64,000 nt of DNA from the NCBI GenBank assembly GCA_016791425.1, contig JAEUMQ010000004.1:62001-126000 (forward strand). Direction: 5' to 3'. The notes beneath the pieces are model-generated. The model ran no database searches. It had not been told where the DNA came from and saw only the letters and a program-made list of their open reading frames with translations. Below are positions 1-6,804 of this stretch, one piece after another. The first letter of the stretch is position 1. Each line of letters starts with the position of its first letter. Source of the DNA: Hyphomonadaceae bacterium. GTDB lineage: Bacteria; Pseudomonadota; Alphaproteobacteria; Caulobacterales; Aquidulcibacteraceae. Made by a program: the position numbers and the translations under genes.

Positions 1-180
1 GAAGCCGCCGAGCTCCTGCCGGTGAGCGTCGTGTTCATCCACGAGCACTTCCGGCGCAAGCGCATGGGCCGCGCCGTCCGGGCCGAGGCGGCCGCGCGGC
101 CCGCGCCGCCGGAGCGGAACGATCCGTGCCCGTGCGGCTCGGGCGCGAAATACAAGAAGTGCTGCGGCGCGGCGGCCTAG
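1..180 (+). CDS. SEC-C motif protein (UPF0149-like), C-terminal fragment
   Basis: This is the last 59 residues of a gene that begins outside the window. It ends in a textbook SEC-C zinc motif ([17 protein letters not shown]), with four cysteines in a CxC-x8-CC arrangement. The stretch before it ([17 protein letters not shown]) followed by an Ala/Pro/Arg linker resembles the tail of YecA/UPF0149 proteins, which carry the same C-terminal motif. SecA also ends this way, but the preceding residues do not look like a SecA tail. The gene lies about 80 bases upstream of pntAB on the same strand. Function is not established from the fragment. Confidence 0.75.
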   Translation, partial: EAAELLPVSVVFIHEHFRRKRMGRAVRAEAAARPAPPERNDPCPCGSGAKYKKCCGAAA

Positions 181-258
181 GAACTGGGCGCTCGCCCATT
201 GCTTCAGGGCCGGTTCGCCGCTTATCTCCCGGCCGGAAACGACAGCAGGAGCGCGTGC

Positions 259-567
259 ATGGAAGCGGTCGATCCCTTCATCTTCTATCTCGCCATTTTC
301 GTGCTGGCGATTTTCGTCGGCTATTACGTCGTCTGGTCGGTCACGCCTGCGCTGCACACCCCCCTCATGTCGGTGACCAACGCGATCTCCTCAGTGATTG
401 TGGTCGGCGCGCTGATCGCGGCCGCGGCTGACGCCGGCGCTGCAGGCGGCTGGGTCGCCAAGGGCGCGGGCGCGTTTGCTGCGGGCTTGGCGGCCGTCAA
501 CATCTTCGGCGGGTTCCTTGTCACCCAGCGCATGCTGGCGATGTACAAGAAGAAGGAAAAGAAGTGA
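259..567 (+). CDS. pntAB: NAD(P) transhydrogenase subunit alpha part 2 (PntAB)
   Basis: This 102-residue membrane protein matches the small middle subunit of the three-gene proton-translocating transhydrogenase found in alphaproteobacteria. That enzyme couples proton entry to hydride transfer from NADH to NADP+. It shows hydrophobic stretches at about residues 8-27, 38-57 and 68-88, the conserved [11 protein letters not shown] loop around residues 34-44, and a Lys-rich cytoplasmic tail. The ATG at 259 is chosen because the reading frame further upstream lacks family similarity. The usual upstream partner pntAA is not directly adjacent; the preceding gene is the SEC-C protein. The partner pntB lies downstream after one inserted gene. 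Confidence 0.93.
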   Translation: MEAVDPFIFYLAIFVLAIFVGYYVVWSVTPALHTPLMSVTNAISSVIVVGALIAAAADAGAAGGWVAKGAGAFAAGLAAVNIFGGFLVTQRMLAMYKKKEKK

Positions 568-598
568 TCCGCGCTCCCGGCGCCATCGGGGACGGCGC

Positions 599-1240
599 AT
601 GAGCCAGTCGGAATGGATCGCGCTTCTCGAGGCGTTCCTGGAGAACCGCTTGAGCGCCGAGGCGTTCGAGCGGCGTTTCCTTGAGGCGTGGCGCGCGCAG
701 CGCGACGCGGTGGTAGAGCCGTTTCCGCCGGCGATCGACACGCTCTTCTATGTCGTGGAGGCGTTCTCCACCGAGCAGACCAACCGCAATTCCTACGACG
801 CCGACGAAACCGAATTGCGCCAGGCCGCGCGCACCGCGCTGCGCGAATTGCGTGAGGCCGCCGGCGCCCAAACCGCGGCGCCGACCCGCACTTATGATCG
901 CGCCCGCGCCCGCGAGGACGTGCGCCGCTTCAGCATCGAGGTGCGCCGCATCGCCGGCTTCGGCTGCGTGATCGCGCTCGCCTGGCTCGCAGTCACGGTG
1001 CTGCAGATCTATTACGTCAGCGAGTTCATCCAGCGCGAGCTGCACTGGGGCGCCTGGCCGTCCTCGATTGTCGGCTTCGTGCTCGCCTTCGTGCCGGTGG
1101 TCGGCAACGTGCTGGCCTTCTTCGGCGCGACAGGCGCCGCGAACCCATGGCCGGCCTGGCTCGCCGCGCTCGTCTTCTTCGCAGCGCCGGCTTTGGCGCT
1201 CTTTTCCGGCTGGCGGCGCTTCAGCGCTTGGCGGCGCTAG
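599..1240 (+). CDS. Colicin-immunity-like domain fused to a two-helix membrane domain
   Basis: The protein is 213 residues long. Residues 1-90 show the pattern of the ColD-type immunity family (Pfam Colicin_immun): a short helix with FLENRLSAEAFERRF, then LFYVVEAF, then a Tyr-Asp-rich loop (RNSYDADETEL) and a closing Arg-rich helix (AARTALREL). Residues 91-115 are charged. Residues 116-140 and roughly 150-200 hold about three hydrophobic segments, with a repeated GFVLAFVPVVGNVLAFFGATG core. No toxin gene is adjacent. The gene sits between pntAB and pntB in the same direction, 31 bases after pntAB and 36 before pntB, so it is probably co-transcribed with them. The family resemblance is by eye, and the function is unknown. 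Confidence 0.75.
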   Translation: MSQSEWIALLEAFLENRLSAEAFERRFLEAWRAQRDAVVEPFPPAIDTLFYVVEAFSTEQTNRNSYDADETELRQAARTALRELREAAGAQTAAPTRTYDRARAREDVRRFSIEVRRIAGFGCVIALAWLAVTVLQIYYVSEFIQRELHWGAWPSSIVGFVLAFVPVVGNVLAFFGATGAANPWPAWLAALVFFAAPALALFSGWRRFSAWRR

Positions 1241-1276
1241 ATCTTCGGCGATAACGCTTTCGATGGGTGGGAATAG

Positions 1277-2698
1277 ATGACCATGCCGGTACTCGACGCG
1301 AGCCTTGCGGCCGCGCTTTATCTCGTCTCGGGCGTGCTCTTCATCCTGGCGCTGCGCGGCCTCTCCAGCCCGGAAACCAGCCGCCAGGGCAACAATTTCG
1401 GCATGCTCGGCATGGCGATCGCGGTCGGCGTGACGCTTTGGCTGGTGGCGCCGGACGAGCAGACCTTCATGCTCATCGGCGGCGGCGTTCTGGTCGGCGG
1501 CGTGATCGGCGCAATCACCGCCCGCTCCATCAAGATGACGGCCATGCCGCAACTCGTCGCCGCGTTCCACTCGCTTGTCGGCCTGGCGGCGGTCGCGGTG
1601 GCCGCGGCCGCGCTTTACGCGCCGGTGGGCTTTCACATCGACGACGGCGCGGGCGGCGTGCGCATGCAGAGCCTGATCGAGCTCTCGCTCGGCACGGCGA
1701 TCGGCGCGATCACGTTCTCCGGCTCCGTGATCGCGTTCGCCAAGCTGAACGGCAACATGTCCGGCGCGCCGATCCTGCTGCCCGCGCGGCACCTGATCAA
1801 TATCGCGCTCGCTGTGGGCATGGTCGCGCTCGTCGTGCTGCTGATTCAGACCGGCGGCCACGACAAGAATTTGTTCTGGATACTGACGGTGACGGCGCTG
1901 GTGTTCGGGCTTCTGCTGATCATCCCGATCGGCGGCGCCGACATGCCGGTCGTCGTCTCGATGCTCAATTCCTATTCCGGTTGGGCCGCCGCCGCGCTCG
2001 GCTTCACGCTGGAGAATGTCGCGCTGATTATCACCGGCGCGCTCGTCGGCTCCTCCGGCGCGATCCTCTCCTACATCATGTGCAAGGGCATGAACCGCAG
2101 CTTCATCTCCGTGATCCTCGGCGGCTTCGGCACGGGCGACGGCGCTGCGGCCGTCGGCGCAGGCGGCCCCGCGCGTCCGGTCAAGCAGGGCAGCGCCGAC
2201 GACGCCGCCTTCATCATGAAGAACGCCGGCAAGGTGATCATTGTGCCCGGTTACGGCATGGCGGTCGCGCAGGCGCAGCACTCGCTGAAGGAAATGTGCG
2301 ACAAGCTGAAGGCCGAGGGCGTCGATGTGAAATACGCCATCCATCCCGTCGCCGGCCGCATGCCGGGACACATGAACGTCCTCTTGGCCGAAGCGCAGGT
2401 GCCGTACGATGAAGTGTTCGAGCTTGAGGACATCAACAACGAGTTCGCGCAGGCCGACGTCGCCTACGTCATCGGCGCCAACGACGTGACCAATCCCGCC
2501 GCGAAGACCGATCCGAAATCGCCGATCTTCGGCATGCCGATCCTGGATGTGGAGCGCGCGAAGACCGTGCTCTTTGTGAAGCGCGGCATGGGTTCGGGCT
2601 ACGCCGGCGTGGAGAACGAGCTCTTCTTCCACGACAACACCATGATGCTCTTCGGCGACGCCAAGAAGATGACCGACGAGATCGTGAAGGGGCTTTGA
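1277..2698 (+). CDS. pntB: NAD(P) transhydrogenase subunit beta (PntB)
   Basis: This 473-residue protein has the expected PntB architecture. The N-terminal half (to about residue 270) is a series of transmembrane helices forming the proton channel. The C-terminal third is the NADP(H)-binding domain III, with the signature GYGMAVAQAQ near residue 325 and the VIGANDVTNPAA motif near its end. The ATG at 1277 follows a GGGTGGG ribosome-binding stretch. It works with PntAB and with a PntAA subunit that is not in the window. The stop codon overlaps a possible TTG start of the next ORF (TTGA). Confidence 0.97.
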   Translation: MTMPVLDASLAAALYLVSGVLFILALRGLSSPETSRQGNNFGMLGMAIAVGVTLWLVAPDEQTFMLIGGGVLVGGVIGAITARSIKMTAMPQLVAAFHSLVGLAAVAVAAAALYAPVGFHIDDGAGGVRMQSLIELSLGTAIGAITFSGSVIAFAKLNGNMSGAPILLPARHLINIALAVGMVALVVLLIQTGGHDKNLFWILTVTALVFGLLLIIPIGGADMPVVVSMLNSYSGWAAAALGFTLENVALIITGALVGSSGAILSYIMCKGMNRSFISVILGGFGTGDGAAAVGAGGPARPVKQGSADDAAFIMKNAGKVIIVPGYGMAVAQAQHSLKEMCDKLKAEGVDVKYAIHPVAGRMPGHMNVLLAEAQVPYDEVFELEDINNEFAQADVAYVIGANDVTNPAAKTDPKSPIFGMPILDVERAKTVLFVKRGMGSGYAGVENELFFHDNTMMLFGDAKKMTDEIVKGL

Positions 2699-3099
2699 AG
2701 AAAGAGGTTCTCATTCGGTTTGTAGTGCAGCGCCGGGACTTCGGTTCGGGTGTGCGAACCGGAATCTTCCAGGCAGTCAATTTCATGACCCCAGATGACG
2801 CCGCGAGAAGCGGAGCGGAGGATCTCGCCGCTTGGTTCGACGCCAACCTTCGAGCGCCGTTTCGCGATCCAGACCAACAGGCGAATCCAGATTGGAGGAT
2901 CGAGCCTGAGAGGAAGGCGATCAGCTGGATCAAGGCGAGCGCGATCGAGCACGTCAGCAAGCTGCATCAACTGAAGAACGTGCTCGAAGAGGCCGGCTGG
3001 GTTGTTGAAGAAATCCGAACCGACCGAACGCCTGGTTCTGTCGTCTATGAAGACGAACACCAAGTGGTCGCCGCGCCGTATGCAGACACGCCAACTTGA
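2695..3099 (+). CDS. Hypothetical protein, translationally coupled to pntB
   Basis: This ORF of 134 residues starts with TTG inside the pntB stop (TTGA overlap), so translation could be coupled. It has a mixed, soluble composition and noticeably less GC-biased codons than pntB. A beta-rich start (EVLIRFVVQRRDFGSG) is followed by a charged helical middle (PERKAISWIKASAIEHVSKLHQLKNVLEEAGWVVEEI). No family is recognised and no motif is clear. Composition suggests a real protein, possibly acquired. The next genes, on the other strand, are a small accessory pair. Confidence 0.6.
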   Translation: MKKEVLIRFVVQRRDFGSGVRTGIFQAVNFMTPDDAARSGAEDLAAWFDANLRAPFRDPDQQANPDWRIEPERKAISWIKASAIEHVSKLHQLKNVLEEAGWVVEEIRTDRTPGSVVYEDEHQVVAAPYADTPT

Positions 3100-3121
3100 T
3101 CCCGAAGACCCGCGCTCCTCC

Positions 3122-3406
3122 TTACTCCGCCGCGACCGCAGCCGTGCGGAGTTCGCCTCCGTCCTTCATCCGCTTCCGGATATTCCAGGGGCTGAGGTCG
3201 TAGCCGTTCGGCCAGACGAGGGCGCCGACTTCCAGGAACACGCGCGCGAAATAGGCCGGGTCGCGGAGCGGCTCGTTCATCGGGCCGGGCGTCTCGAAGA
3301 TCCAGGAAAGATCGTGGGCGCCTTCCGCGCCGTCGGCGAAGGCGATCTCGAGGCGATGGCCGCCGAGCGGCTTCACGCGAACGATCTTGGGTAGGGCGGT
3401 GCTCAT
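3122..3406 (-). CDS. DUF2442 domain protein
   Basis: This 94-residue protein has the DUF2442 (NE0471 N-terminal-like) pattern: a short beta region ending in RLEIAFADGAEGAHDLSWIF, then LRDPAYFARVFLEVGALVWPNGYDLSPWNI, which contains the conserved WPNGxDLxP signature. Its ATG overlaps the stop of the upstream DUF4160 gene (ATGA), so the two are an operon. DUF2442 proteins are often found beside DUF4160 proteins. A toxin-antitoxin-like role has been suggested for such small pairs but is not shown by the sequence. Confidence 0.88.
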   Translation of the reverse strand: MSTALPKIVRVKPLGGHRLEIAFADGAEGAHDLSWIFETPGPMNEPLRDPAYFARVFLEVGALVWPNGYDLSPWNIRKRMKDGGELRTAAVAAE

Positions 3407-3666
3407 TGGTCTGGGCCTGGGATGCGTTCGAAAGGTAGTCCATTTCGGCCGCGTCGCCAATTCTCCATCAGCGCTTCGCGGCGGAGGACGATCCACGCCT
3501 TGACGGCTTTCTTTGCCTTCTTCGACATGTCGCCGGCTATGACGTCACCCGTCTCAATCGCGAACACGGCTTCCTCGTCGCCGCGAATGGCGTGCAAGCG
3601 CGCGACGCCATGCTCCGCCCAGTACATGTAGATGATGATCCCCTGGAACTGGGCGATCGTCGGCAT
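3403..3666 (-). CDS. DUF4160 domain protein
   Basis: This 87-residue protein begins MPTIAQFQGIIIYMYWAEHG and continues with ARLHAIRGDEEAVFAIETGDVIAG. These are the hallmark IxxYMYxxEHxPxHxH and ExxFxIETGxVxxG blocks of DUF4160, although here the usual His pair is VARLHA. The C-terminal half is a Lys/Arg helix. It is the first gene of a two-gene operon with DUF2442, overlapping by four bases. The family's biochemical role is unknown. Confidence 0.88.
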   Translation of the reverse strand: MPTIAQFQGIIIYMYWAEHGVARLHAIRGDEEAVFAIETGDVIAGDMSKKAKKAVKAWIVLRREALMENWRRGRNGLPFERIPGPDQ

Positions 3667-3707
3667 CGGCGCCCCCTTGCGCGCGCGGCGGGTCCGCCTC
3701 AACCTTA

Positions 3708-3727
3708 CCCTTTCCGGCTCGAAAGGG
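3708..3727. promoter_or_regulatory. Small inverted repeat upstream of the DUF1801 gene
   Basis: CCCTTTC and GAAAGGG form perfect seven-base arms around a six-base loop in the short gap between the divergent DUF4160 and DUF1801 genes. It may be an operator or just a hairpin in the leader. No family-specific motif is recognised. Confidence 0.35.
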
Positions 3728-3741
3728 AGAGGGGAACGCGG

Positions 3742-4152
3742 ATGGCTGAGCTGAAGACGAAGCGGACGAAGGAATCGGTTTCGGAATTCATCGCGGCGGT
3801 CGAGAGCGACGCGCGTCGCGCCGATGCGAAGGTCGTGGCGAAGCTGATGCAGGAGGTCGTCGGGGAGAAGCCCTATATGCTCGGCCCCACGATCGTCGGC
3901 TTCGGCAGCTACGAAGGCAAGACTGGCGCGTGGCCGATCGTCGGCTTCTCGCCGCGCAAGGCCAATCTCGTGCTCTATCTCTCGACCGAGTTTCCCGAGC
4001 GCGCGCCGCTTCTGAAGAAGCTCGGCAAGCACAAGGCCGGCAAGAGCTGCGTCTACCTCAACAAGCTCGCGGACGTGGATATGGGCGTGCTGCGCAAGCT
4101 GGTCGAGCGCTCCGTCGCCTACACGCGCGCAAAGGGCGGCGATGAATGCTGA
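3742..4152 (+). CDS. DUF1801 domain protein
   Basis: This 136-residue protein has the DUF1801 (YdhG-like) layout: an N-terminal helix with VSEFIAAVESDARRADA, a GPTIVGFGSYEG core, then PIVGFSPRKANLVLYLS and a Lys-rich GKHKAGKSCVYLNKLADVD segment. The start is the ATG at 3742 after GGGGAAC. Its stop overlaps the next gene's ATG by seven bases, indicating co-translation with the alpha/beta hydrolase. The molecular function of the family is not known. Confidence 0.9.
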   Translation: MAELKTKRTKESVSEFIAAVESDARRADAKVVAKLMQEVVGEKPYMLGPTIVGFGSYEGKTGAWPIVGFSPRKANLVLYLSTEFPERAPLLKKLGKHKAGKSCVYLNKLADVDMGVLRKLVERSVAYTRAKGGDEC

Positions 4153-4937
4153 ACGCGCTGCGCTGGCCGGCGATCGCCGCACTCGGCTTGCTGGTGCTCG
4201 TGTTCGCGGTGCTGACGGCGTGCCAGCGCGCGATGATCTATTATCCGAATAAGGTTGTCGTCGCGCCGCGCACGCCGGGCGTCGAGGCAGTGCGCATCGC
4301 CACGCCCGACGGCGAGACGCTGGTGGCATGGCATGCGCGCGCGCGAGCTGGCCAGCCCACCTTCCTCTTCTTTGACGGCAATGGCGGCGCGCCAGAGGGC
4401 AACGAGCTGCGCTGGCGCGAGATCGTCGCGCACGGCGCCGGGTTCCTCGCCGTCTATTATCGCGGCTATTCCGGCTCGACCGGCAAGCCGACCGAGGCAG
4501 GCCTCCATACGGATGCACGCGCCGGATACGATTGGCTGGTCCAGGAAGGCGTTCCGCCCAGCGACATCGTCATTCACGGCCTCTCGCTCGGCTCGGGCGT
4601 CGCGACGAAGCTGGCGAGCGAGCGGCCCGCGCGCGCACTCGTGCTCGAAGCGCCGTACACCGCCGCGGTCGATGTCGCGCGCCTGCGCTATCCGTGGCTC
4701 CCGGTCGGCATGCTGATGCAGGATCAGTTCCGCTCGCGCGACTGGATCGGCGCCGTGGACATGCCGGTTCTGATCGTGCACGGCGACCGCGACAGCGTCA
4801 TTCCGTTCGCCCAAGGCCAACGGCTCTATGAATTGGCGAAAGAGCCGAAGCGCTTCGTGCGCATTGAGGGCGGCGAGCACAACACGCTCGTCGAGCAGGG
4901 GCTCTACGCGCACGTCTGGAACTTTCTGGAACGATGA
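4146..4937 (+). CDS. Alpha/beta hydrolase, Bem46/ABHD17-like, membrane-anchored
   Basis: This 263-residue protein starts with a hydrophobic segment (residues 8-26) ending in LTAC, which fits a lipobox or a signal anchor. The catalytic core follows: the GLSLGSG nucleophile elbow with Ser near residue 147, an Asp in VHGDRDSVIP near 220, and a His in GGEHNT near 245. The oxyanion-loop FDGNGG and YRGYSGSTGKPTEAG blocks are typical of the serine aminopeptidase/Bem46 group. The start overlaps the DUF1801 stop. The substrate cannot be deduced. Confidence 0.88.
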   Translation: MLNALRWPAIAALGLLVLVFAVLTACQRAMIYYPNKVVVAPRTPGVEAVRIATPDGETLVAWHARARAGQPTFLFFDGNGGAPEGNELRWREIVAHGAGFLAVYYRGYSGSTGKPTEAGLHTDARAGYDWLVQEGVPPSDIVIHGLSLGSGVATKLASERPARALVLEAPYTAAVDVARLRYPWLPVGMLMQDQFRSRDWIGAVDMPVLIVHGDRDSVIPFAQGQRLYELAKEPKRFVRIEGGEHNTLVEQGLYAHVWNFLER

Positions 4938-4961
4938 AGCGAAGCGCGCCCCTTCAGCCGC

Positions 4962-5378
4962 TCAGGCCTTGTAGCCGCCCATCTTGCTGACGAGCTTCCA
5001 TTCCGCGTCGGTGACCGGCTGCACCGAAAGGCGCGAGTTCTTCACCAGCACCATGTCCTTGAGCGCCGGCGCCGCCTTGATCGCGGCGAGCGTCACGTGC
5101 GTCGGGACCGGCGCCACCGACTTGAAATCCACGCACACGAACTTTCCTGTCTCGTCGGTCGGATCGGCATAGGCCTCCTTCACCACTTCCGAGACGCCCA
5201 CCACAGCTTTCTCGTCGCCCGAATGATAGAAGAACGCGCGGTCGCCTTTCTTCATGGCCGCCAGATGCGCGCGCGCCTGGAAGTTGCGCACGCCGGTCCA
5301 TTGATCGGCCTTGCCCTTCTTCACGTGCTGGTCCCAGGACCAGGTGTCGGGTTCGGACTTGATGAGCCAGTGGGCCAT
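4962..5378 (-). CDS. EVE domain protein (thymocyte nuclear protein 1-like)
   Basis: This 138-residue protein consists of a single EVE (PUA-like) domain, a fold that in relatives binds modified DNA or RNA bases. Diagnostic blocks are WLIKSEPDTWSWD at the N-terminus, WTGVRNFQARAHL, KKGDRAFFYHSGDEKAVVG, and the VPTHVTLAAIKA region. It is the last gene of a minus-strand run following a small membrane protein and a VOC protein, and it converges on the hydrolase gene. Lone EVE proteins are common in bacteria, and the physiological ligand is unknown. Confidence 0.93.
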   Translation of the reverse strand: MAHWLIKSEPDTWSWDQHVKKGKADQWTGVRNFQARAHLAAMKKGDRAFFYHSGDEKAVVGVSEVVKEAYADPTDETGKFVCVDFKSVAPVPTHVTLAAIKAAPALKDMVLVKNSRLSVQPVTDAEWKLVSKMGGYKA

Positions 5379-5380
5379 GA

Positions 5381-5776
5381 TCACGCCTTCGAAAATCGAC
5401 CGGCAAGATAGCCGCCGCCGCCGATGAACGCGACAGCCCCGATCCACATCCACCAGGGATGCCCCGCGATCATGGTCATCGTCCACGCCGCGAGCGCAAA
5501 AATGGTCGCCGCGACGGCATAGGCCGGCCACGCCCCGCGCCTCGCGATGAAGGCGCCCGTCAACCCGCCGGCGAACGCCGCGCATCCCCAAGCGACGAGC
5601 ACGGACGCGAACGCGCCCGGATGCAGCCGCGCGATCGCCGCGCTCGCCTGCGCGGGATTGCTGAAGCCCACCCCTCGCGGCGGCGGAAAGATCGCGTGCC
5701 CGGCCGCTTCGCCGAGCGCGGCGACGATCATGCCCGCCAGCACGCCGACGAGAATGCCGAGCGCGGCCCGCAGCAT
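5381..5776 (-). CDS. Small integral membrane protein
   Basis: This 131-residue protein is almost entirely hydrophobic, with four likely membrane helices (about residues 3-22, 56-77, 85-101 and 107-126). The region between the first two is periplasm-like and contains PPPRGVGFSN. The N-terminal glycine-rich helix (ILVGVLAGMIVAALGEAAG) resembles other uncharacterised alphaproteobacterial membrane proteins, but no named family is claimed. The ATG overlaps the VOC gene's stop by one base, and the EVE gene follows by two bases, so the three are an operon. Confidence 0.75.
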   Translation of the reverse strand: MLRAALGILVGVLAGMIVAALGEAAGHAIFPPPRGVGFSNPAQASAAIARLHPGAFASVLVAWGCAAFAGGLTGAFIARRGAWPAYAVAATIFALAAWTMTMIAGHPWWMWIGAVAFIGGGGYLAGRFSKA

Positions 5777-6159
5777 CAGTCCGCGCGCCAGCCGAGCAGC
5801 GCCACCTGATGCCCCTCCGGATCCCTGAACGCGCGCAGCGCATACGTGCGCCCCGCTTCCTTCATGAGCTCCATGCCGCCATCGACGAAATCCACGCCCG
5901 CCGCCTCCAGCTTCGCGATCGCATCTCGCCACTCCTTCGGCTCGAAATACACCATCACGTCGCCGCCGCCGACCTCGCGCCCGCCATAGCACGGCCCGAT
6001 CATCAGCCTCACGCCGCCGCCCGCGTCGAGGAAGTGCATGCCGCCGGTCTCGAAGAGATAGGAGAGCCCGAGCGTCTCGGTGTAGAAGGACGCGAGCTTC
6101 TTTGGGTCCACGCTCGCGAACGCAATCTGGTTGACGCCGCTGAACAACGCCTCGGCCAT
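5776..6159 (-). CDS. VOC family protein (glyoxalase/dioxygenase-like)
   Basis: This is a 127-residue single VOC module. The pattern VNQIAFASVDPKKLASFYTETLGLSYLF at the start and RAFRDPEGHQVALLGW at the end is typical. Candidate metal ligands (His in MHFLDA, Glu in YFEPKEW, a late DPEGH motif) cannot be assigned with certainty. It is divergent from a MarR-type regulator, and the palindrome between them suggests direct repression. The substrate is unknown. Confidence 0.9.
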   Translation of the reverse strand: MAEALFSGVNQIAFASVDPKKLASFYTETLGLSYLFETGGMHFLDAGGGVRLMIGPCYGGREVGGGDVMVYFEPKEWRDAIAKLEAAGVDFVDGGMELMKEAGRTYALRAFRDPEGHQVALLGWRAD

Positions 6160-6185
6160 TTCTGCCTCCCAATTCGCGCATCTAT

Positions 6186-6202
6186 TTAGTTTGACAAACT
6201 AA
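6186..6202. promoter_or_regulatory. Probable MarR operator palindrome
   Basis: TTAGTTTG-A-CAAACTAA is a perfect 8-base inverted repeat around one base. It lies in the 142-base gap between the divergent VOC gene and the MarR gene. It covers a TTGACA-like -35 hexamer (6191-6196), so a bound dimer would block transcription. MarR-family regulators commonly bind such short palindromes. The assignment to this regulator is inference from position. Confidence 0.7.
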
Positions 6203-6301
6203 CTATGTCAAGCGATGGTTGGGCATGCAGACTGGGATTCTCCTGCGCGATGTGCATGAAGCGGAGCAGAAGAGATCTCCTATTCGCGGATTGGCGCGCG
6301 C

Positions 6302-6718
6302 ATGACTAAGCGCCTCGATGACGTCGCCGAGCGCCTGCACGCGGGCGCGATCCGTCTGCTGCGCCGTGTGCGCGTTGCGGACGCCGAGGCCGGCATTAGC
6401 CCATCAGCGCTCTCGGCGATGTCTGTGATCGTGTTCGGCGGGCCTACGAGCTTGAAGGATCTTGCCGCCGCCGAGCAGGTGACGGCCCCGACCATGTCGA
6501 AGCTGGTGGCGGATCTGGAGACGCAGGGCCTCGCTGTGAAGCGCAAGGATCGCCAGGACGCGCGCGCCGTGCGCATCGAGGCGACCGCGAAAGGCAAGCG
6601 CTTGCTGGAGGAGGGCCGCGCCCGCCGTCTCGCCATGCTGCGCGCAGAGCTGAAGGGCTTCACATCCGATGAGATTGCCGCGCTCGACCGCGCGGCGGAT
6701 CTGATGCTGCGGATCTAG
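6302..6718 (+). CDS. MarR family transcriptional regulator
   Basis: This 138-residue protein has a winged helix-turn-helix. The recognition region is TSLKDLAAAEQVTAPTMSKLVADLETQGLAVKRKDRQDARAV (residues about 49-90), where the wing carries the family's DxRxxxV signature. An N-terminal helix and a C-terminal dimerisation helix complete the fold. It is transcribed divergently from the VOC operon across a perfect palindrome. The ligand is unknown. Confidence 0.92.
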   Translation: MTKRLDDVAERLHAGAIRLLRRVRVADAEAGISPSALSAMSVIVFGGPTSLKDLAAAEQVTAPTMSKLVADLETQGLAVKRKDRQDARAVRIEATAKGKRLLEEGRARRLAMLRAELKGFTSDEIAALDRAADLMLRI

Positions 6719-6760
6719 AGGCGCGCTCGACTTTCGGCGAGAGGACGCCCGCCGCGGGCC

Positions 6761-6793
6761 GCTTCCTCCCTCGCCAAGGTCGAGGGAGGAAGC
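6761..6793. terminator. Hairpin between convergent marR and M2 peptidase genes
   Basis: GCTTCCTCCCTCG and CGAGGGAGGAAGC are perfect 13-base arms around a seven-base loop. The structure sits between two converging genes and could terminate both. It has no T-tract on either strand, so it may act with Rho or only as a 3'-end stabiliser. Confidence 0.55.
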
Positions 6794-6804
6794 GCCTCAC
6801 CCGT

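Noticed and set aside
521..2632. Antisense ORF of 703 codons over the pnt region
   Set aside because: His/Asp/Arg-rich with no domain, and the plus strand encodes PntB and the immunity-like gene.
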